Assembly (NCBI GenBank): GCA_964642795.1
Contig: CAZXRQ010000044.1
Span: forward strand, 1 to 16,202
DNA: 16,202 nt
Reading direction: 5' to 3'
Origin: JAVVVD01 sp964642795
GTDB lineage: Bacteria > Bacillota > Clostridia > Christensenellales > CAG-138
This document shows, piece by piece, positions 1 to 6,794 of this stretch. Position 1 is the stretch's first letter, and the number at the start of each line of letters is the position of its first letter. Both the position numbers and the translations under genes were made by a program. The notes under the pieces are model-generated. The model was not told the origin of the DNA and ran no database searches. It saw only the letters and a list, made by a program, of their open reading frames with translations.

Positions 1-30
1 ATACGCTAAATGCGAAGCATGACGATTGTG

Positions 31-60
31 TTGGCATATCTACGCAACATGTGGTATAAT
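31..60 (+). promoter_or_regulatory. sigma-A type promoter for nrdR-pgeF
   Basis: A TTGGCA -35 (31-36, 5/6 to consensus) and a perfect TATAAT -10 (55-60) are separated by 18 bp. TG at 52-53 gives an extended -10 (TGnTATAAT). Transcription would start near 67, leaving a leader of about 55 nt before nrdR. I see no obvious NrdR box in the leader. Confidence 0.7.
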
Positions 61-122
61 GTAAAAAAATATGCGTAATCCATTGTATTTTTTACGCCAC
101 ATCATTTCATGGAGGTTATGCG

Positions 123-581
123 ATGAAATGCCGATATTGTTCATGCACTGACAGCAAGGTAGTGGACTCCCGTCCTACCGACGACGGCACGGCGATTCGT
201 CGCAGACGCGAGTGCCTAAAATGCGGAAAACGCTTTACCACCTATGAAAAAATCGAAGAGATACCCATAATGGTGATAAAAAAGGACGGACGTCGTGAGG
301 AGTTTGACAGTCAAAAGATCGCAAACGGCGTACGAAAGGCCTGCGCAGGCAAGCGGCCTATTTCCGTCACCGCGCAGGATGAACTGGTGGACGACGTTGT
401 GCGCGAGGTATTCAATTCGCTCGAGCAGGAGATAACCAGCGACGCTATCGGCGAAATGGTGATGGTGCGGCTGAAATCGCTTGATGAGGTGGCATATATA
501 CGCTTTGCTTCGGTATACCGCCAGTTTAAGGATATAAATACATTTATGGACGAGCTGAAGCTGATGTTGGACGAAAAATGA
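123..581 (+). CDS. nrdR: NrdR transcriptional repressor of ribonucleotide reductase genes
   Basis: NrdR represses nrd operons in response to dATP/ATP bound in its ATP-cone. At 152 aa it has the family's normal length. The N-terminal zinc ribbon is complete: C3, C6, C31 and C34, with the hallmark RRRREC and RFTTYE segments between and after them. An ATP-cone follows from about residue 47 to 136, opening with VIKKDGRREEFD. The ATG at 123 is 7 nt after a GGAGG (111-115). An ATG at 118 is in another frame and stops at once. The gene is the first of a two-gene unit; its stop codon overlaps the next start (ATGA, 578-581), indicating translational coupling. In many Firmicutes nrdR sits near other nrd or cell-cycle genes; no nrd gene is visible here. 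Confidence 0.96.
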   Translation: MKCRYCSCTDSKVVDSRPTDDGTAIRRRRECLKCGKRFTTYEKIEEIPIMVIKKDGRREEFDSQKIANGVRKACAGKRPISVTAQDELVDDVVREVFNSLEQEITSDAIGEMVMVRLKSLDEVAYIRFASVYRQFKDINTFMDELKLMLDEK

Positions 582-1429
582 GCATAGCATCCCACGAATA
601 TGAAAAAATGGCCGCGCTGATGCAGCACGGCTATATTTTGGAGGACAAGCGGGGAGTGGGCTTGTGTATGTCGGCGCAGCTTGCATCGCAAAGCGGCGTT
701 GAGCATGGTTTTTCGGCGCGGTACGGCGGTGTAAGCGCGCCGCCCATGGATACGCTGAATCTCGGCTGGAACCGGCCGGAGCCTCCCGAAAATGTGATTG
801 AGAACTTCCGCCGCTTCTGCGCTGCCTGCGGCTTTAAATACGAAAGCATGGCGGCGATAAACTACGAGCATGGATCCACGGTGCTGCCGCTGACCGCCTT
901 GGACCGCGGACGAGGCTTCGACCGCGAAGAGCTGCCGTTTTGCGACGGCCTTATCACTAACGATCCCGATATTACGCTTATTACCTCACATGCCGATTGC
1001 GGCGCCTTTTTTGCGTATGATCCCGTGAACCGTGCAATAGGCGTAGCGCACGCCGGATGGAAGGGAACATTGGGCCGAATCGGCGCGCGTATGCTGGAGG
1101 CTATGCACAAGGAATACGGTACGCTGGCAAAGGATGTTATCGCTTCTAACGGCCCGTGTATATGTAAGGATTGCTTCGAGGTGGATATGCCGTTAGCGCT
1201 GAAATTTCAAGCGGAGTTCGGTATATGCTGCCACGGACCGGGAAAACCCGGCAAAGCGCAGCTCGACCTTGAAATGGCAAGCGCCATACAGCTGTTGGAT
1301 GCGGGCGTGCTGCCGAGCAACATCACGCTCATGCATGCATGCACATACGAGCGCGAAGATCTTTTCTTTTCGCACAGGCGAGATCATGGCGAAACAGGCT
1401 CCATGTCCGCTTACATACGCTTGGTATAG
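578..1429 (+). CDS. pgeF: PgeF/YfiH-family multicopper-type protein (purine nucleoside phosphorylase / laccase-domain)
   Basis: This family (DUF152, 'polyphenol oxidase YfiH') has purine nucleoside phosphorylase and adenosine deaminase activity in some members, and an ascribed editing role in peptidoglycan synthesis in E. coli. The three metal-site positions are present: H98 in the EHGST segment, C141 in SHADC, and H158 in AHAGWKG. The GP-x-I-C stretch near residue 192 corresponds to the conserved GPCI motif. Length (283 aa) is normal. The start at 578 overlaps the nrdR stop by 4 nt, so the gene is probably translated by coupling. An in-frame ATG at 608 is possible but has no better ribosome site. 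Which of the reported activities applies here cannot be read from the sequence. No terminator is seen after it. Confidence 0.88.
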   Translation: MSIASHEYEKMAALMQHGYILEDKRGVGLCMSAQLASQSGVEHGFSARYGGVSAPPMDTLNLGWNRPEPPENVIENFRRFCAACGFKYESMAAINYEHGSTVLPLTALDRGRGFDREELPFCDGLITNDPDITLITSHADCGAFFAYDPVNRAIGVAHAGWKGTLGRIGARMLEAMHKEYGTLAKDVIASNGPCICKDCFEVDMPLALKFQAEFGICCHGPGKPGKAQLDLEMASAIQLLDAGVLPSNITLMHACTYEREDLFFSHRRDHGETGSMSAYIRLV

Positions 1430-1506
1430 CTTTCAATAATTAACAAGGGTTTCTCGCGCTCTATCTGGGCAAACTCAACACATATCGCCCGAATGGAGCT
1501 TTTGCT

Positions 1507-2079
1507 ATGCAGATATATACGCTGATCAGCGTGATAATACTGATCCTGTCCGCTACCACCGTGCTGAACAGCGCCTGCGAACGCATGTGCATACGTGGGA
1601 TGCTGCCCGTGCTGTGCGCTTTCATTATGCTTGCGCTGTCCGGTATGAATTACGCGCCGTTTCCGGAATTTGAGATCAACTTTGCGGCGCTGCTACTTCC
1701 GCTGCCGCTGCTTATATCCACGCGGGAAAGCTCGCCGCTTACGGCTGTACAGGGGTTGGGCATAGCCGCACTATCCATAGCAGGCTGCGTTGCCATGCTG
1801 CTGTTTGAGGGCGCCGGGCTTTCCGCAGTAGGTGGGATAATGGTGGGATTATCAGCCGCCTGCATGGGACGTTCTGCTGACGCATTGTTTAGCGCATCTA
1901 TAATCCCGCTTGCAAGCAGCATACTGTTTTGCGTATATGAATACGGTGCGGCCGGATACGCGGCATGTACTTTGGGCACCGTGCAGGTAATGAACGCACA
2001 GATGATAGCGCTGATCACGGTGCTCATGCTGTTTGCATTGCCCCATGTAAAAAAAGACGGTGTTATAAGCGACGGTTAA
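1507..2079 (+). CDS. Multi-pass membrane protein of unknown function upstream of spoIIIA
   Basis: I do not recognise this 190 aa protein. It is very hydrophobic, with about six or seven probable membrane segments (roughly residues 4-20, 28-46, 55-72, 81-103, 105-121, 127-148 and 160-182). It has a short positively charged end (HVKKDG) and no catalytic motif that I can see. Segment 81-121 is rich in Ala and Gly. A TGGAGC at 1495-1500 serves as ribosome site for the ATG at 1507. The gene is separated from pgeF by 77 nt with no clear promoter or terminator. Its stop is 39 nt before spoIIIAA, so co-transcription with spoIIIA is plausible. Bacillus has a different small gene (yqhV) at this position; I see no similarity I could defend. 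Confidence 0.8.
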   Translation: MQIYTLISVIILILSATTVLNSACERMCIRGMLPVLCAFIMLALSGMNYAPFPEFEINFAALLLPLPLLISTRESSPLTAVQGLGIAALSIAGCVAMLLFEGAGLSAVGGIMVGLSAACMGRSADALFSASIIPLASSILFCVYEYGAAGYAACTLGTVQVMNAQMIALITVLMLFALPHVKKDGVISDG

Positions 2080-2091
2080 AGCACATACACA
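2062..2091 (+). promoter_or_regulatory. Candidate sigma-E promoter for the spoIIIA operon
   Basis: CATACACA at 2084-2091 matches 7 of 8 positions of the sigma-E -10 consensus (CATACAnT). A GTTATAAG (2062-2069) carrying the ATA core of the sigma-E -35 lies 14 bp upstream. The site overlaps the end of the preceding gene and would start transcription near 2098, just before the spoIIIAA ribosome site. spoIIIA is a known sigma-E operon in Bacillus. The -35 is weak, so this is tentative. Confidence 0.4.
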
Positions 2092-2118
2092 TATTGCATG
2101 GGGAGGACAGGCAGCAAT

Positions 2119-2990
2119 ATGTGTGATGCGACCGGCTCTGCAATAGATAGAATACTTGCGCTGCTGCCGCGCGATGTAAGCGAAGCAGTGCGCAAACAGC
2201 CGCAGTTGGGACTGGAAGAGGTTCGACTGCGCTTAAACCGGCCGATACAGCTGATATATGCTCACGGCGAGAGGCTGCTCGAGATAGCACCGGATGAGCG
2301 CGATTGCGAGCGTATGCTGGAATGTCTGTGCGCACATTCGCTGTACGCATGGGAGGAGGAGCTTAAAAACTGCTTTATCACGCTGCCAGGCGGCTGCCGC
2401 GTGGGCATGTGCGGCAGGATGCGCATAAACGAAGGACATTTATCGGGATTAAACCGCATCACTTCTTTCAATATTCGAATAGCGCATGAGTATAAGGGCT
2501 GCGCCGCACAGATAGCCGGCAGGCTTGCGGATGCGGAGGGCCGGCCGTTGCCCACGCTGCTTATATCACCGCCAGGAGCAGGCAAGACTACTATGCTTAG
2601 AGATATTGCGCGCAGCTTTTCAAACGGGCTGTACGGGCTTAAGCCGCGCAAGGTATGCATAGCCGATGAGCGCAGCGAGATAGCGGGCGCGTATAACGGC
2701 GTGTATACGCTGGACGTGGGAAGGCGTACGGATGTAATGGATGGATGCTCTAAAACTGATGCAATGGCAAGGCTTATACGCACGATGTCGCCGGAGGTGC
2801 TGGTTACCGACGAGATCGGCACGGAGGCGGACGCCATGGCGGTGCTGGACGCATGCGCCTCAGGCGTGGCCGTTATTGCGAGCGCACATGGGGATGCGGG
2901 CGGGCTTATGCAGCGCCCTGCTATATGCAGGCTTATCGCGGAGGGCTGTTTTGCCAACGTGTTTTCGCTTTACAGAAATGCAGGGCGCGT
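2119..2990 (+). CDS. spoIIIAA: Stage III sporulation protein AA, ATPase (3' end lost in assembly gap)
   Basis: SpoIIIAA is the mother-cell AAA/secretion-type ATPase of the SpoIIIA-SpoIIQ channel that sustains forespore gene expression after engulfment. The Walker A loop PPGAGKTT spans residues 151-158 (K156). Walker B is VLVTDEIG with D231 and E232. The conserved GRRTDVMDG and SAHGD segments are also present. I place the start at ATG 2119, because the upstream in-frame ATG at 2098 precedes the GGGGAGG ribosome site (2100-2106) rather than following it. About 290 codons are visible before the N block; the Bacillus protein is about 307 aa, so only a short C-terminal tail is missing. The open frame that continues through the Ns into SpoIIIAE sequence is not a real fusion. 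Confidence 0.93.
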
Positions 2991-3090
2991 NNNNNNNNNN
3001 NNNNNNNNNNNNNNNNNNNNNNNNNNNNNNNNNNNNNNNNNNNNNNNNNNNNNNNNNNNNNNNNNNNNNNNNNNNNNNNNNNNNNNNNNN
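2991..3090. other. Assembly gap (exactly 100 N) within the spoIIIA operon
   Basis: The run is exactly 100 N, a common placeholder for a gap of unknown size. The left flank is SpoIIIAA and the right flank is the middle of SpoIIIAE. The tail of AA, all of spoIIIAB, AC and AD, and about 150 codons of AE should therefore lie here. From typical family lengths I infer about 1.5-1.7 kb of missing sequence. Any reading frame crossing it is meaningless. Confidence 0.95.
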
Positions 3091-3828
3091 GTGCTGGATC
3101 TGATAACGTCGCTTGCGGGTGCGGCGGCACAGGCTATCGAGCGGCTGTCCGGATTTTGCGAGGGAGTAACGCCGGTGATATCCACGCTGCTTGCGGCGGT
3201 AGGAAGTGTAAGCGCAGGCGGCATGGTGCAGCCGCTTACGGCATTTATGGGGCAAACTGTAACCGCAGTGTTCAAAAATGTTGTATTGCCGCTGATACTT
3301 GGCGCGGCCGTGATAGCGGTCGCCGGCAGCTTGACCGGAAAAGCGAAGCTTGCCCACCTGTATGCGGCCGTGAAGTCCGCGGTCAAATGGATAATAGGGG
3401 TGGTGTTTACTGTTTTTTTAGGGCTGATGTCGGTGCAGGGCATAAGCGCCGCGGGTGTGGACAGTATAAGTATGCGCACACTCAAATATACGCTGGATAA
3501 GGGGATCCCTGTGGTGGGTGGCGCTGTAAGCGGCACGTTCGACACCGCGCGGAGCTGTGCCGTACTAGTAAAAAACGCTGCGGGAGTTACGGGCATACTG
3601 CTGGGGTTGGGCTGTATAGCGCTGCCGCTTGTGCAAATTGCCGGTACGTCGATAGCCCTTAAGCTTTCTGCTGCAATATGCGCGCCCATAGCTGACGAGC
3701 GCATGAGCAGGATGATAGCGGACATCGCAGACGTGTGCAACTACCTTGCTGCCACGATCGTGGCAGCGGGCCTGATGTTCGTGATAATGCTCGGGTTATT
3801 CATCGCAACCGGGAGGATAGCTGTATGA
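3091..3828 (+). CDS. spoIIIAE: Stage III sporulation protein AE, C-terminal part (5' end lost in assembly gap)
   Basis: SpoIIIAE is the large multi-pass membrane component of the SpoIIIA channel, sometimes likened to a permease. The visible 245 codons match the family's C-terminal two thirds. They include a membrane segment with the NVVLPLI sequence, an amphipathic KAKLAHLYAAVKS stretch, a segment ending in GLMSVQG, the SMRTLKYT and GIPVVGGAVS regions, and two more membrane segments before the C terminus. About 150 N-terminal residues are missing relative to the roughly 400 aa Bacillus protein. The GTG directly after the Ns is the edge of the gap, not a start codon. The stop overlaps the spoIIIAF start as ATGA (3825-3828), indicating coupling. 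Confidence 0.93.
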   Translation: MLDLITSLAGAAAQAIERLSGFCEGVTPVISTLLAAVGSVSAGGMVQPLTAFMGQTVTAVFKNVVLPLILGAAVIAVAGSLTGKAKLAHLYAAVKSAVKWIIGVVFTVFLGLMSVQGISAAGVDSISMRTLKYTLDKGIPVVGGAVSGTFDTARSCAVLVKNAAGVTGILLGLGCIALPLVQIAGTSIALKLSAAICAPIADERMSRMIADIADVCNYLAATIVAAGLMFVIMLGLFIATGRIAV

Positions 3829-4007
3829 CGCTGCAAAACGATGTGTTCGAGCTGATAATGCGGGTTACCGCGACCTCTGTGGCGGGCTGTCTTATGGAAT
3901 ATGCACTGCCGGAGGGCAATCTGAAAAAAAGCGCGTCGCGCGCGATCGACATCGTACTGCTTGTAAGCATAGCAGAGCCAATTATCGCAGCGATACGCAT
4001 CCTGTAA
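3825..4007 (+). CDS. spoIIIAF: Short SpoIIIAF: membrane hairpin only, C-terminal domain absent
   Basis: Position between spoIIIAE and spoIIIAG and the sequence pattern identify SpoIIIAF. A first hydrophobic stretch runs over residues 7-27. A conserved turn (YALPEGNLKKSASRAID) matches the LLP-x(5)-K region of the family. The second membrane helix (residues 42-59) ends in EPIIAAIRIL, where other members have a TPIF-type ending. The ATG at 3825 overlaps the spoIIIAE stop and follows a GGGAGGA (3811-3817). In-frame sequence back to 3735 lies inside spoIIIAE and is rejected. The protein is only 60 aa, against about 170-206 aa in most spore formers. The C-terminal ring-building domain is missing, and only 15 nt separate its stop from spoIIIAG, so no frameshifted remnant can be hidden there. 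Confidence 0.82.
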   Translation: MTLQNDVFELIMRVTATSVAGCLMEYALPEGNLKKSASRAIDIVLLVSIAEPIIAAIRIL

Positions 4008-4022
4008 ACGGAGGATGGGTTT

Positions 4023-4418
4023 ATGAAGGATGGCGCATTATTATCCAAGATTGCCGCCGCGATGAAAAAGAACAAACGCGTGGAGATTTGCGTATACGCG
4101 GCGCTGGCGCTGGTGGGGGTGCTGCTGTTTTTGAGCACGGTGGATTTCTCAGGCTGGGGTGGCGAGGATGCGGCGCTGAATATGAGCGATACGGAACGCC
4201 GGCTTGCCGAAACGCTTTCCTGCATAGATGGCGCGGGGGACGTTGAGGTGATGCTGATACTGGATGAGGATTCCACGCCGCGAGGAGTAATAGTGATAGC
4301 GGAGGGCGCGTCGGACGTTACTGTAAGGGTGCTATTGAAGCGCGCCGTGCAGACGGTACTGGATGTGGACGCGGAAAGCGTAGAGGTGTTTCAGATGCGC
4401 GAACAGCAACAGGAGTAA
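4023..4418 (+). CDS. spoIIIAG: Stage III sporulation protein AG, compact form
   Basis: SpoIIIAG forms a large ring between the forespore membranes as part of the SpoIIIA-SpoIIQ complex. The protein has a basic cytoplasmic start, one membrane helix (about residues 22-40), and a ring-building motif from about residue 56. The motif includes LAETLSCIDGAGDVEVML, the family signature RGVIVIAEGA, and a final helix-strand (RAVQTVLDV to EVFQM). At 131 aa it is much shorter than the 229 aa Bacillus protein. Only about five residues (EDSTP) separate the first strand from the RGV strand, where Bacillus carries a long beta-rich insertion. GGAGG (4010-4014) precedes the ATG. Confidence 0.92.
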   Translation: MKDGALLSKIAAAMKKNKRVEICVYAALALVGVLLFLSTVDFSGWGGEDAALNMSDTERRLAETLSCIDGAGDVEVMLILDEDSTPRGVIVIAEGASDVTVRVLLKRAVQTVLDVDAESVEVFQMREQQQE

Positions 4419-4432
4419 GGAGTGAAAGCAGT

Positions 4433-4966
4433 ATGAAAGAGAAAAAAAAGGATGGAAGAAAAATAGCATATCTTGTCGGGTTGTGTGTGCTGCTTGCCGT
4501 GGCGATCTTTGTAAATTACAGACTTAGCGCTACTGAGGATGAAGCGATCACCGCGACGGAGGTGGAAGCCCCCTTCGCTACGCCGGCGCCGGAGCTTGTG
4601 CAGACCGATACGACCGAATACGACTTTTTTGATTCGTTCCGGGAGGAGCGTGACGTAATGCGGACGCTGGAGATAGAATACCTGGATGAAATAATCGCTA
4701 CCAGTGCATCCGATGCAGAAACGCTCGCGGAAGCGCAGGCGCAGAAGCTATCGCTGGTCACAAACATGGAAAGCGAGTTTGTAATTGAGAGCATGCTGCT
4801 TGCAAAGGGCTTTTTGGATGCTGCGGTAACGGTACAGGGCGGCTCGGTAAACGTGGTGATCGACTGCGACACCCTTAATACGTCGCAAGTGGCGCAAATA
4901 CTGGATATCGTCACCGATGCGACCGGACAACCAGCCGAAAATGTGAAGATAATTTCAAATAAATAG
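4433..4966 (+). CDS. spoIIIAH: Stage III sporulation protein AH (SpoIIQ partner)
   Basis: SpoIIIAH is a mother-cell membrane protein whose extracellular YscJ/FliF-like domain binds forespore SpoIIQ and zips the two membranes together. The 177 aa protein begins with a highly basic KEKKKDGRK stretch and one membrane helix (about residues 12-29). An acidic, Pro-containing linker follows. The conserved FF-x-S-x-R-x-ER start of the helical region is at about residues 63-75. The C-terminal domain ends with QVAQILDIVTDATG and VKIISNK, typical of the family. AAGGAG at 4417-4422, overlapping the spoIIIAG stop, is the ribosome site. It is the last spoIIIA gene. The accB-accC pair that follows in Bacillus is absent; asp23 comes next under its own promoter. 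Confidence 0.93.
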   Translation: MKEKKKDGRKIAYLVGLCVLLAVAIFVNYRLSATEDEAITATEVEAPFATPAPELVQTDTTEYDFFDSFREERDVMRTLEIEYLDEIIATSASDAETLAEAQAQKLSLVTNMESEFVIESMLLAKGFLDAAVTVQGGSVNVVIDCDTLNTSQVAQILDIVTDATGQPAENVKIISNK

Positions 4967-4974
4967 CAAGCCAC

Positions 4975-5003
4975 TTTCCAGCACTTGAAATATCTGTTAT
5001 AAT
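4975..5003 (+). promoter_or_regulatory. Vegetative promoter for asp23-amaP-DUF2273
   Basis: TTTCCA (4975-4980, 4/6) and a perfect TATAAT (4998-5003) are spaced 17 bp. TG at 4995-4996 gives an extended -10, which compensates for the weak -35. Transcription would start near 5010. This separates the envelope-stress genes from the sporulation operon upstream. A TTGAAA at 4985-4990 is too close (7 bp) to be the -35. Confidence 0.65.
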
Positions 5004-5058
5004 AGCGTTGCAGTTAGATAACTGGCATAGTTCAAGTAATTATAGGAGGTATTTGATT

Positions 5059-5502
5059 ATGAGCCCCGATAATATGAATAATAGCGAGATCTTTCAGGCC
5101 GATGGCGGCAAGGTGGTATTTGCGCCGGATGTTATAGCCACGATAGCGAGCCTTGCGGTGGCGGACGTCGAGGGAGTGGCCAGCATGAACGGCACGGTAG
5201 TGGACGGACTCAGCGGCATGCTGGGCAAAAAAAGCTATACAAAAGGCGTTAAGGTGGAAATTATCGATGATACAGTCACCGCGGAGCTTAGCATAGTGGC
5301 GAAATACGGCTTTAAGATCCACGAGGTCTGCAAGCAGGTTCAGCAGGCGGTAAAGAACGCCATCGAGACCATGACCGGCCTAAAGGTAACGGCGGTAAAT
5401 GTGAACGTTCAGGCCGTAGCCTTTGACAAGCCCGAAAAGCCCGAAAAACCTGAAAAGGCCGAGAAAAAGGAAAAAGAAAAGGAAACTGAGGGCGAGGAGT
5501 AA
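5059..5502 (+). CDS. Asp23/Gls24 family envelope stress response protein
   Basis: Asp23/Gls24 proteins (YqhY group in Bacillus) form membrane-associated assemblies tethered by AmaP in Gram-positives. The single Asp23 domain spans about residues 14-118: FAPDVIATIASLAVADVEGV is followed by the KGVKVEI and ISL-like strands, the KIHEVCKQVQQAV helix and the final VNVNVQAVAF strand. I choose ATG 5059 (147 aa) because AGGAGG at 5044-5049 lies 9 nt upstream. The in-frame ATG at 5008 falls almost on the predicted transcription start and has no ribosome site. The C-terminal 25 residues are a low-complexity Lys/Glu/Pro tail. The neighbouring amaP and small membrane gene support an Asp23 module. Confidence 0.93.
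   Translation: MSPDNMNNSEIFQADGGKVVFAPDVIATIASLAVADVEGVASMNGTVVDGLSGMLGKKSYTKGVKVEIIDDTVTAELSIVAKYGFKIHEVCKQVQQAVKNAIETMTGLKVTAVNVNVQAVAFDKPEKPEKPEKAEKKEKEKETEGEE
5428..5463 (+). repeat. KPE-type 9-bp tandem repeat at the Asp23 C terminus
   Basis: Four tandem 9-nt units encode KPE, KPE, KPE and KAE, followed by a Lys/Glu run to the stop. Third positions differ between units (CCC/CCT, AAG/AAA). The tract could expand or contract by slippage without breaking the frame. Confidence 0.7.
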
Positions 5503-5536
5503 GCTTTTGCTTATAACGTGAAAGGCTGATAACATT

Positions 5537-6100
5537 ATGAAACAAAAGATTAGCGGATTTGATAGGTTCCTACTGATATTGCTGGCGCTGCTGGTCATAG
5601 CGGCCGGACTGGCGCTTGTGTGTACGGCTATGAATCTAATAACCGCGGATATGATCGCCGGTATGGCAGCGTTTGCGTATAACGGCATTTGGTCGGCGCT
5701 GGCCGTTGGCGGAATTGGCGCAGTATTGCTGGTGCTTGCCTTCAGAGTGCTTGTGGCATTCAATAGCCGCGCACGTGAAACCAAACCCGAGTCCGTACTG
5801 GTGAGCTCCGGGGAGTTTGGTTCCACTTTTATATCAATTGCAGCACTGGACGGCATGGTACAAAAGCATTGCCGCGCAAATCCGCAGGTTAAGGAGTGCA
5901 TAAGCACGGTTGCTCCGCGGGACGAGGGCATTACGGTACAGCTCAAGCTATCCACCATTGCCGATATCAATATACCCGACCTAACAGCGGAACTGCAACG
6001 GACGCTTAAAGCCTATGTTGAGAGCATGTCGGGCATCCCGGTAAAGGATATAGGCATACTCGTTCTCAATGCGCCGGCAAACCCCAAGGCTCACGCTTAA
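5537..6100 (+). CDS. amaP: AmaP, Asp23 membrane anchor protein
   Basis: AmaP anchors Asp23 to the cell membrane. The 187 aa protein has two membrane helices near the N terminus (about residues 9-31 and 48-75), then a basic junction (FNSRARETK). A soluble domain of Asp23-like fold follows, with VSSGEFGSTFISIAALDGMV, the ITVQLKLSTIADINIPDL strand, a helix, and the GILVLNA strand near the end. The upstream GAAAGG (about 5519-5524) is a modest ribosome site. Its place between asp23 and a DUF2273 gene is the usual arrangement. The name rests on architecture and context. Confidence 0.88.
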   Translation: MKQKISGFDRFLLILLALLVIAAGLALVCTAMNLITADMIAGMAAFAYNGIWSALAVGGIGAVLLVLAFRVLVAFNSRARETKPESVLVSSGEFGSTFISIAALDGMVQKHCRANPQVKECISTVAPRDEGITVQLKLSTIADINIPDLTAELQRTLKAYVESMSGIPVKDIGILVLNAPANPKAHA

Positions 6101-6120
6101 GCAGCACCGGAGGATAGCAA

Positions 6121-6342
6121 ATGGAGGATTTTTTGGACTTTATTAGACGAAACAAATGGAAAATACTGCTGGTGGCCTTGGGCGTGCTGTTTACGATTCT
6201 CGTATTCACCATCAATTTTTGGCGTACGCTGCTGCTGTTTTTCATTGTTGGCGTATGCTACATCATTGGCTCTCTGTTGGATGAGGGCGGAAGGCAGCGT
6301 TTGGCGGATTTTTTCAGCCGGCTGTTTCATAAAGGAAGCTGA
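6121..6342 (+). CDS. DUF2273-type small membrane protein
   Basis: This 73 aa protein has two membrane helices (about residues 14-31 and 34-51) flanked by a basic RRNKWK start and a basic, amphipathic C-terminal tail (GGRQRLADFFSRLFHK). That layout and its place directly after amaP match the DUF2273 family, which accompanies Asp23/AmaP in many Firmicutes; its function is not settled. GGAGG just upstream of ATG 6121 is a good ribosome site. It is 26 nt from nusB, so the two are probably co-transcribed. Confidence 0.85.
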   Translation: MEDFLDFIRRNKWKILLVALGVLFTILVFTINFWRTLLLFFIVGVCYIIGSLLDEGGRQRLADFFSRLFHKGS

Positions 6343-6368
6343 AGGCTGCCGATGCGGAGGAAACACAT

Positions 6369-6794
6369 ATGAGTAGGAAGACGGCGCGCGAGGTTGCCAT
6401 GAAGCTCTCCTTTGCGCGCTTGTTTGGAGGAGAGGACACCTATGCTGCGGTGCTGGAGAAATCCGGCATAAAGGAAAAGCCCACGGAGGACGATCTTGCG
6501 TACTCCGATGCGGTGCTTGAGGGAATAGCGGAGCATTGCGCCGCTATTGACGAGAGGATAGACGAGCTGGCGATAGGATGGAGCCTTAAACGTATGCCGC
6601 GGGTGGATCTATCCATACTGCGGGTAGCGGTATATGAAATGCTGTACAGGCCGGACATACCTTGCGGCGTTTCCATCAACGAAGCGGTGGAGCTTGCAAA
6701 GCACTTTGGCGGTGAAGGCTCTCCCGCATACATAAACGGCATGCTTGGAACGCTCGCAAAGCAGCTGGACGGCGAGACCGAGGCCAATGGATAG
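6369..6794 (+). CDS. nusB: Transcription antitermination protein NusB
   Basis: NusB binds boxA RNA with NusE (ribosomal protein S10) in antitermination complexes on rRNA operons. The 141 aa protein is entirely NusB domain: the N-terminal RKTAREVAMKLSFARLF helix, the central IDELAIGWSLKRMPRVDLSI segment with the conserved R-x-x-x-VD-x-SILR core, then RPDIPCGVSINEAVELAKHF and the GMLGTLAK end. The position after asp23 is classic for Firmicutes. GGAGG (6356-6360) precedes the start. Its 3' end overlaps the next gene by 8 nt. Confidence 0.95.
   Translation: MSRKTAREVAMKLSFARLFGGEDTYAAVLEKSGIKEKPTEDDLAYSDAVLEGIAEHCAAIDERIDELAIGWSLKRMPRVDLSILRVAVYEMLYRPDIPCGVSINEAVELAKHFGGEGSPAYINGMLGTLAKQLDGETEANG

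Noticed and set aside
1430..1506. Promoter or terminator between pgeF and the membrane protein gene
   Set aside because: No -10/-35 pair at acceptable spacing, no CATACANT, and no stem followed by T-run was found.
3735..3824. N-terminal extension of SpoIIIAF
   Set aside because: It lies wholly inside spoIIIAE in another frame. The ATG at 3825 has the ribosome site and the ATGA overlap.
2098..3828. Single 576-codon SpoIIIAA-SpoIIIAE fusion gene
   Set aside because: The frame is continuous only through 100 Ns. The two halves are distinct proteins normally separated by three genes.
4985..5003. TTGAAA/TATAAT pair as the asp23 promoter
   Set aside because: The spacing is only 7 bp; the extended -10 with TTTCCA at 17 bp is the better reading.
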